The notes below the pieces were generated by a model. It was not told where the DNA came from, searched no databases, and saw only the letters and a program-made list of their open reading frames with translations. Position numbers and translations under genes: made by a program. Positions 57,023 to 64,000 of a DNA stretch of 64,000 nucleotides are shown in pieces. The stretch comes from Anaeramoeba flamelloides (taxonomy: Eukaryota > Metamonada > Anaeramoebidae), in contig JANTQA010000033.1 in assembly GCA_027625915.1 (NCBI GenBank), positions 10,044,001 through 10,108,000 on the forward strand. Reading direction: 5' to 3'. Each line of letters starts with the position of its first letter. Position 1 is the first letter of the stretch.

Positions 57023-60000
57023 TTACAATAAATATTCTGGTGGCCTTTCAGAAACAACTAAATCGTTTGTTTCGGGGCTTGTTTCAAATTGGATAAAGGT
57101 TCTATTTAATTTATCATCGATGTTCATTAATGCGCCTTTATTTCCACATCTCATACAATAATTTGGTGATGTGAAGAGAGTTACAATGTTTTCATTATGT
57201 GTTAAATTATATCCCCTATTTTTAATTTAAAAAAATATTCAAAAATAAAAAAAATGAATAAATTAATTAATGAATAAATAATATGTAAAATAATTAAAGA
57301 AATTAAGTTATTCAATTTGTTTTTTTTTTTTTTTTCTTTCTTTCTTTCTTGATTATTCTCATTTTTATTCCCACACCAAAAGAGTGGTATAGTTTTTTAG
57401 ATTATCACTCAAATAACTCATCATCAAAGAAAGAAATGTTCCAAATGAAATAATAAATAAATAAATTGGGATTCGTACTCCATTACTAATTGATGTGCTC
57501 TTGCTGTTAATGAAATTCCGTTTCTTTTATTAAATTTTTCTGAAATATCTTTTCCAAAGGTATACCCAGCACCTATACATTTAAATAATTTATAAAGAAA
57601 ATAAATAATTAAATTTGTTTTAATAAAAAAAAAAAAAAAAATGAAAAAAGAAAAGAAAGATCTAACCTCTTGGTGAGTTTCCCCAGCCATCTCTATCATC
57701 AGGATCACTCCACATCAAATCGCACATGGCCCCTTCATTTGGAATTTCCTATAATTATGTAAATTTAAAAACAAATATGTTTATATAAATATATATATAT
57801 ATCAAAAATAATTCAATGAATTTAAATTAGGATTCGATAATACTAATCTAGATTTCAAAAATTTTGACTCACTTTAAAATATTAATAAAAGTTGTTTTGA
57901 GGGTTTATTTTAGTATTCTTATCAAAAAAATTTTTTCAAATTTTTGGATAAGAATCATTTTTTCAAATTTTACAAATTTTAGTTTCATTTTTTTTAATTT
58001 TGCAAATTTTTGTTTTTCTTTTGTTTTTCTTTTTTGATTACTTTTTGATTTCTTTTTTTTTATTTTTTTTTCTTTTTTTTTAAAAAAAAGATCTTCGAAA
58101 AGACAAATAATCACTATGAAAATTGAGGCTATGTAATGTCTTTTAAAATGAATCAAATTATCAAAAAAATCTTCTTATCTTTTTTTCAGTGAAAGTTCAG
58201 TAATAAAAAATCCGTAATGCTCGTTTCAAAAATTGTGACTAGCTTTTTTTTAGTTTTTGGTTTTATTTTTTTTAATTTTTCAAACATCAGATTTTTAAAT
58301 GTTTAGAATGATTTAAAATTGAATTAAAAATCAGATTTAATTATTAGTTGTTCTTGAATACTAAAGGATAGATATTTTTTTTTTTTCAATTTATTATTTC
58401 AGGTGAGTCACAATTTTTGAAATGGTGTTTATTATTTCAAAACTTTTTTATCATAATTTGTTAAAATAGAAAAGCTTGTTCAATTGGTTGATGATATCTT
58501 ATCATTTGATTGATCAATAATTGTTGGTGAAATTTCAACAAATTTACCAATACATTTTTTATGTTCAGCTCGTTTAAAAATGTTTTGACAAACTGATTTT
58601 GATTTTTTTGTTTTATCTTTTTTTATTTTATTTGGATAAAAATGATTAGTTATAAAAACATTAATACTATGTAGTTTAAATGTGGTTTAATATTAGGTTT
58701 AGAAAAATATAATAAATTGAGTTTTTTTTTTTGCCTATTTTTGTTTTTGGGTATGTCCAAATTTTTGGAATGGGGTTTGTGTGGTTCTAAATTTTTATGT
58801 ATTTAACATTATTTGATCTGAAAAAAAAAAAAAAAGTTTACAGTCAGTACCACTTTTAAGCCACGGACTTTCAACGGGATTTAAAGCACAAAAAATTATC
58901 AAATTCAGTTACATTTTTTGAAAAATTTGAATTTTGGACTTTCGTTTGGAATTTTTTTCTTTCTTAGATTCCGTTGAAAGTCCGTGACTTAAAATTGGTA
59001 CTGGGTGTATTAGAATTCGAAAATAGAGCCATTTCAAAAAACACAAACTAAAAGTTATCAAAAAGTATCCAACCATTCTGTTAAATTCGAATTAAAAAAA
59101 ATTAAATTTTCTCTCAAAAGTTCAAGAAGGAAGAGTTTTTGAAAAGACTTCATCGATAAATATCATTTTCAAATGATCTTGTGAAGTTATTTGTGCTTTT
59201 TTAACTCATAATTTGAAGTTAAAATATTTCCAAAATTGAAATAAAATTTTTCATTTCTTCATTGGAAAATGACAGTAATATAGGTTCAAATTTTTAAAAA
59301 AAAACAGTTTGGTGATGTATTATTCAAACTTTTTGATTTTCGCCTTTTGAAAAATTTCTTTTACTATTTGTTGAAAAATAAATTGAACAAAATTTTCATA
59401 CAGTTTCCCAAAGTATTTTTTCAAGTCTAAACATTTCAAATTTTAAAACATATAACCAGTCGAAATTCTTAATTTACTTTTGGGAATTGGGAACTTTGAG
59501 ATTTTTAATTCTAAAATAAGCACAAATTATTAATTTACCTTTAGAATTGGAAACTTTAGAGAATTATTTTAATTATTTGTTTGTTTTTTGTTTTTGGAAA
59601 GCTGAATGAAAAATTTGATCGATTTATTTTGCAATTAATAGTATTGTTGAGTAAATCCTAAATCTCAAGAATTTTGTCAAAAATTATAAACTTTTAAAAT
59701 GGAATTATATTACTGATAAGAGAAGTTTGACATTGTACAAAAGAAAGGAAGGTAAAAATCTTTTTAAGTTACACAATATTCTTTTAAATTAAGCATCATT
59801 TGAAATGGAAAAAAAGATTAAATAAAGGGTTTAAATAGATAAATTAGAAATCTTTTCAAAAGAGTAAAGATTAAAAATGAAATTCTTACTTGGAATCTAT
59901 TAAGTGACTCGATTTGAGTAATTTTTTTTAAAGTAGGAGATAAACCACCGTGAATACACAAAATTTCATTTTCAATCAAAGCGCCAATTGGTAGATAATC

Positions 60001-61004
60001 AAACAATTTGGTAAATAATTTCCAGACTTCACCATTTCCATATTTACGAACACACTCATCATAAAAGCCATAAACCTGTGTGATTTGTCTGCTTTCATGA
60101 TTTCTTTTAATTTTGTTTTTTTTTTTTTTTTCAGTGTTTTCATTCAGAAATGTTTAGTGTGGTTGTTGAGAATGAATTTTGTAGGTTTGTGAGTTGAAGA
60201 AATAATAAGAAAAATTTTTGTTGTATTGTTTAGTTGTTGAAGGTGATCATTGTTTGGTTTGGTTTTTTTAAATAATAAAAAGTGAAAAAAAAAATTAAAA
60301 TTTGGCAAACCCTCTTAATAATGTTATTCTATTTGGATAACGAACTGTGTTGTGGTTGTTTGGAAAAAAAAGGATCAAATTGAGAAAATGTTTTGTTTGT
60401 TGAGAAATATTTATTAAGTTTTGAGGGAAAAGAGAAAAAAAGAAAAAGAGAATAAATTAAAAAAAAAAAAAAAAAAAAAGAATAAATTTATTAAGAAGCT
60501 TACCTTTCATTGCAACCAAACAAGTTACATTTTCAACACTATAAAAACCACGATCAACATAGTCACCTAAAAGATCAACAAAAAAATAAAAAAAAAATCA
60601 CAAGAAAAAGAATTTAAAATTAGTTTATGTCTCGAAATTAGTTTTTGCTCAGATACAAGGACAGGTTTTATTTTTATCCCTTTTCAAAATTCTCTCTTTT
60701 TTGTTGATTTTTTTTTTTTTTTTCGTTTTTTTAAAAGTGTTTTTCTCAAAAGGAATTGTTTACCCATAAAAAGAAAGTTGACATTTGGGCATGTTCCAAC
60801 AATTTTAAACAGTTCTAACAAATCAGGAAATTGTCCGTGTGTATCACCACAAACTGTTACAGGTGCTTTTACTCTTACAATATTTGGTTCATTGATGAAG
60901 ATTTCTTGTGCTTTGTCACAAAGATTTTTGACTTCGATTTCTTTTAGTGGTTTGAAGTTGAGAAGATTTTCAATTTGTCTGTTAAGTATAGGAATTTGAG
61001 ACAT
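57023..61004 (-). CDS. PP2A-type Ser/Thr protein phosphatase catalytic subunit (seven exons)
   Basis: Minus-strand exons: 61004-60764, 60566-60504, 60344-60311, 60103-59890, 57748-57667, 57572-57479 and 57215-57023. All introns are GT-AG (197, 159, 207, 2141, 94 and 263 nt) and in phase. The product is 306 residues against about 309 for PP2Ac. Metal and catalytic motifs are intact: CGDTHG (D54, H56), GDYVDRG (D82), LRGNHES (N114, H115), HGGLSP (H164) and [11 protein letters not shown] (H238). [15 protein letters not shown] and PNYCMRCGN place it in the PP2A/PP4/PP6 branch, closest to PP2A. It ends PPEYLL, keeping the Tyr and the terminal Leu that is methylated in PP2A, though the usual end is DYFL. 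It removes phosphate from Ser/Thr with scaffold and regulatory subunits. The third exon is only 34 nt. The 2.1-kb intron contains two MITEs. No exact TAATCATTTTT box precedes it. Confidence 0.95.
58480..58686 (-). other. Protein-like open segment in the large phosphatase intron
   Basis: A frame of 68 codons between stops reads [20 protein letters not shown], then a Lys-rich stretch, then [20 protein letters not shown]. It has no ATG at its start. The Cys, His, Arg and Gln content is unlike random AT-rich sequence here, but no family is recognised. It may be a fossil coding fragment brought in by a transposon, or chance. Confidence 0.2.
58841..59007. mobile_element. CAGTCAG MITE, copy 5, in a phosphatase intron
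   Basis: 167 bp flanked by TA (58839-58840 and 59008-59009). It starts CAGTCAGTACCACTTTTAAG. The motif has drifted to TTTAAAGCACAA, and the arms pair around GGACTTTCAACGGGAT and ATTCCGTTGAAAGTCC. It is a diverged subfamily compared with the cluster at 45-47 kb. Confidence 0.8.
59364..59641. mobile_element. MITE family A, copy 6, in a phosphatase intron
   Basis: 278 bp flanked by TA (59362-59363 and 59642-59643). The arms are CTATTTGTTGAAAAATAAAT and the complement CTATTAATTGCAAAATAAAT, each followed by the TTTTCAT-CAG type core. The inner part holds two GAATTGG-AACTTT units. Confidence 0.75.
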
Positions 61005-61769
61005 CTTTTTTTGTTTCTTAGTTTTTTTCTTTTTGTTTATTTTTCAAAAGAATGGTTGTGGATTAAATCAAAAAAATAACTTTTCTTTTTTTTGTTTTGT
61101 TGAGAAAATCAAACTAAATTCGAAATTAGAGTTTATAAATTTAGATCACAGCATTTTGGTTCCGGAAGCTGTTTTCTATTACTTGAGGATTCCGATTTTT
61201 AGTGGTTTTTATTGATCTTTTTTTTTTTTAATTCAAAATATTTAAATCTTCAGTCTTTTGTCACAATTTGACCGATTTTAATAGATTTCGCCCATTTCCA
61301 CACTGTAGCAGATTTTTTATTTCTTGGTTTTTATTTTGTTTGGAATTCGAGAAGATCTTCTATTTTGAAATTTTTCACATTTATTATTTAGTAGAGAAAG
61401 ATCAAAGTCTTAAAAAGTACTCACAAATGGTAAAAACACGAACCTGATGGAGATATTTCTTTATCGAGAGAATTTTTTTTAATTATTGTTGAAATTTTTC
61501 TTTTTCTTTGTGGGCTTTAAAGAATTTCTTTTTATTTTATTTTGGTTCAAAAAAAAAAAAAGAACTTGTAAATCTTATGTTTGAGAAAGAAAAAAAAAAA
61601 TTATTTTGGTATGTGATGGGTAAAATGGGATCACTTTTGTCAGGAATTTAAGATCAAGCGACTGTATCATATTGGTGAGTAAAAAATGAGTCTTGAAGTG
61701 TTTTGTTGGTAACATCAAAATTAATGTTTTTTGTTTTGCTATTTTCCAAAAAAAGATTCTCAACAACAA

Positions 61770-62345
61770 TAACAACAAACAAAACAAGATCCAAAAAATC
61801 TAATGAAATAACCATAGGAAAGAAGTACTAACAACACAAACAATACAAACAAAAGTATCAACAATCGTAACACTAGTCGCTACAACAGAAACTACAGTAA
61901 TAGAAACAACAAAATTAACTACAAAAACAAACACACTTATACACCTAACCTAACCATTCAAGTGATCCAGTTTGCGACACAAAATCAATCAATTCAAACA
62001 CCCCAAACAAAATTTTAAATTATCCATCAACCATAAACTTTTAAATTTATCCTGGAATCATTCTGATAGTAGCCAAAGTAGAAACAGTGTTAACGGCAAA
62101 AACAAAAACAACAAAACCGATAACCCCAATAATGATTATAACAACAAAACTAACACCAACAAGAACAAATACCGCAGAACAAACAACAATAATAAACACA
62201 CTTATACATTTAACCCCATTCAAATGATCCAGCTTCCAGCTCAAACCAAAAATATGATCTAGGCCCTAAGCTTTTACAAGATCGCACAACATCCACCATA
62301 GATACAATAGTAACAACACCAATAATTATAACAGTAATAGCCGAA
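61770..62345 (+). pseudogene. Remnant of an Asn/Thr-rich coding sequence with a duplicated segment
   Basis: The plus strand becomes rich in A and C (AAC, ACA, CAA) and poor in G, unlike the flanks. Two frames encode parallel peptides: NKHTYTPNLTIQVIQFATQN (ending at 62019) and NNKHTYTFNPIQMIQLPAQT (ending at 62262). Both are preceded by N/R/Y/K-rich runs and end at a stop shortly after. A third, weaker unit begins near 62297. The first unit has no ATG. This may be decayed tandem copies of one coding segment, or exons of an unrecognised gene. Confidence 0.35.
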
Positions 62346-63127
62346 CCAATAGTAACAGTAATACTATTATTTTCCAATTAAAAAATGGAAATTTTTTGTT
62401 CAATTTCTAAAATATTTTTCTAGTTAATTAGTTGAAAACCCAAAGAATATTTAACTAATGATTTAGAAATGATATTTTTAGAAATTTAAAGAAACTACCT
62501 TAGCATACCCTAAAACATAATTTTTACTCTTTTAATTTGATTGTAACAGTTATAATTAATATATACATTTTGGAAATTGAAATAAAAATTTTCCTTTATT
62601 AATTGGAAAATAACATTAATAGCATTAATAACCACAGTCAAATAAATCCAAAAGATCAAAAAAAAAAATTTCAATAACAACCACACAACCAATCATAACA
62701 GAAACACTCACCTAAACTAACCATCAAAAACAAAAACAATAATAATCAAAATAAAAAAAATTTTTTTTCTATTGCCTCTGTCTTTAAATTATTCCTTCAT
62801 TTTATTCCTAAAAAACCAATCGCATTTTCAAATTTTTTTATTTTTTTCTTTAAAATACAAATTTTGTTCTCACAAGTACTGCACTTATTAGAACGGTCTG
62901 ATATTTTTTTATAAAAGATCAAAAGTCAATTGAATTTATATCCCATACCATTTAAACACTTGAATATAGAATCAATTTTTGTTTAAGAATGTTTATTTCA
63001 GAATATACCTTTCTCTAGATATTCTTCGAACTTTTCAAATTTTAATGTTAAAAAATAAAATTAATTACTAACAAGTAAGACAAGAATAGAACCAAAATTG
63101 TAGTAACTTTTTTTGACTTGACAACAC

Positions 63128-63290
63128 TTTGTTTTTTTTTTTTTTTGACCAATTTCTAAATAAGGATTCCTTATCTTGAAATATGTTTAATATTGAAAAT
63201 AAACGGGTTTTACAAATCTCGGTAATTGACAAAAAAACGGCTCAATTTCTATTAAATTTAGGTAAAAAAATTTTAATAGAGATTAGCCCT
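63128..63290 (+). repeat. Dispersed repeat E, copy 2
   Basis: Matches 18145-18300 from the T run plus GACCAATTTCTAAATAAGGA through GGTAAAAAAATTTTAATAGA. Confidence 0.65.
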
Positions 63291-63407
63291 TTAAACAACT
63301 TTTCACCTTTCGGTTTTCATAAAAAGAGTTTCATGTCATTGAAAACTTCACAAGTATTTTTCTTTTAGATAACTTTCAAAAATTTCAATTTATTCAAAAT
63401 GCTATCA

Positions 63408-63763
63408 TCACAAGAGTAAATATGAAGGTTGTAAAAAATAGAGTTTTTACAATTTTAGAGATAAATGTAGAGTTCCATTCATTTATCCAAATTTTGGTTA
63501 TAGTAAACCAAATATCCGTTTTGATTTTTGATCTCAAAGGCATTTTGGCAAACAACAATCTTTCAAATTTTTTTTAAAAAAAACTTTTTTCAAACAAAGT
63601 ATTGGTATTTACCAAACGATTTTATGTTGAAAATGCCTTTGAGATCAAAAATCAAAACGGATATTTTGTCTGCAGAAATTTGGATAAATGAATGGAACTC
63701 TAAATTTATCTCTAAAATTGAAAAAACTTTATTTTTTACAAATTCCTTATTTACACTTGTGTT
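63408..63763. repeat. Foldback repeat with arms of about 130 bp
   Basis: 63408-63545 is the near reverse complement of 63630-63763. Landmarks are CACAAGAGTAAATA, GTTCCATTCATTTATCCAAA, ATCCGTTTTGATTTTTGATC and TCAAAGGCATTTT. The loop is about 85 bp. The arms differ little, suggesting a young element or recent correction. The open frame at 63528-63770 is a by-product. Confidence 0.8.
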
Positions 63764-64000
63764 TGGTTAATTATTATTTTTTACCCCTTTTTTTGACATA
63801 TAAAAGTCTTTATCAAGTTTTTATAATTTGAAAAAATATAAAAGTTTACCAGAGAACGAAATCTTGCTGATTATAAACCTCAACACTTGGAAAAGTCTTG
63901 AAAGTATTTATATGGATTGTACTATTCTTGTCAGAAGAAAATTTTTATTGTCTTGTGTTTTTTGAAATAAACCCCTTTAAAATGGTGATGAAAAAATATA

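Larger units (their letters stand above)
61005..64000. other. Intergenic region upstream of the phosphatase gene
   Basis: Contains an A/C-rich stretch with decayed Asn-rich coding character (61770-62345), repeat E copy 2 and a foldback at 63408-63763. Close to the phosphatase ATG, the minus strand reads TAATCCACAACCATTC, only loosely like the promoter box of other genes. No other gene is supported. Confidence 0.45.

Noticed and set aside
57905-58156. Lys-rich open frame in the phosphatase intron
   Set aside because: Low-complexity AAA/AAG runs only; it lies wholly in the 2.1-kb intron and has no gene-like features.
63528-63770. 80-codon open frame
   Set aside because: It coincides with the loop and right arm of a foldback repeat.

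Overview
The window looks like nuclear DNA of a very AT-rich unicellular eukaryote. It holds seven well-supported protein genes and one likelier-than-not gene, in long intergenic tracts. Signs of a eukaryote are GT-AG introns, histone H2A, an R1R2R3 MYB factor, a PP2A-type phosphatase, a nuclear 5'-3' exoribonuclease and a GCN20/ABCF3-like ABC-F protein. The proteins carry long Asn/Gln, Lys/Glu and Ser runs. This style recalls Anaeramoeba or some amoebozoans, but that placement is only an inference. The standard code fits, and every gene model ends in TAA.

Layout: 3139-8178 (+) AGC kinase of the IREH1/Rim15/Greatwall group; 12874-13260 (-) histone H2A; 18472-22260 (-) five-exon R1R2R3 MYB gene; 26931-29300 (+) ABC-F protein; 32863-35805 (-) unrecognised protein with a ubiquitin-like N-terminus and six PH-like repeats; 39665-44347 (-) XRN2/Rat1-type exonuclease; 52055-53461 (+) possible three-exon gene of unknown function; 57023-61004 (-) seven-exon PP2A-type catalytic subunit with a 34-nt exon and a 2.1-kb intron. 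The genes do not form a pathway or operon; each seems to be an independent transcription unit. Four minus-strand genes share a TAATCATTTTT box about 30-45 nt before their start codon, which may be a core promoter or initiator.

The intergenic DNA and the large introns are full of short non-autonomous DNA transposons and foldback repeats with no transposase of their own. Groups recognised by reading: (1) CAGTCAG palindromic MITEs with TA target duplications (five copies, four within 2.4 kb); (2) MITE family A, a 'CTGAATGAAA' element with TA flanks (six copies, two nested in other elements); (3) MITE family B, a 'TTCACTTCATTTTC' element; (4) TTAA-flanked elements of 0.5-1.0 kb (four copies); (5) foldback repeats with subrepeated arms near 0, 25 and 48 kb; (6) dispersed repeats C, D, E and F without a clear class. 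I saw no retrovirus-like or other capsid-bearing element, no CRISPR array, no rRNA and no tRNA.
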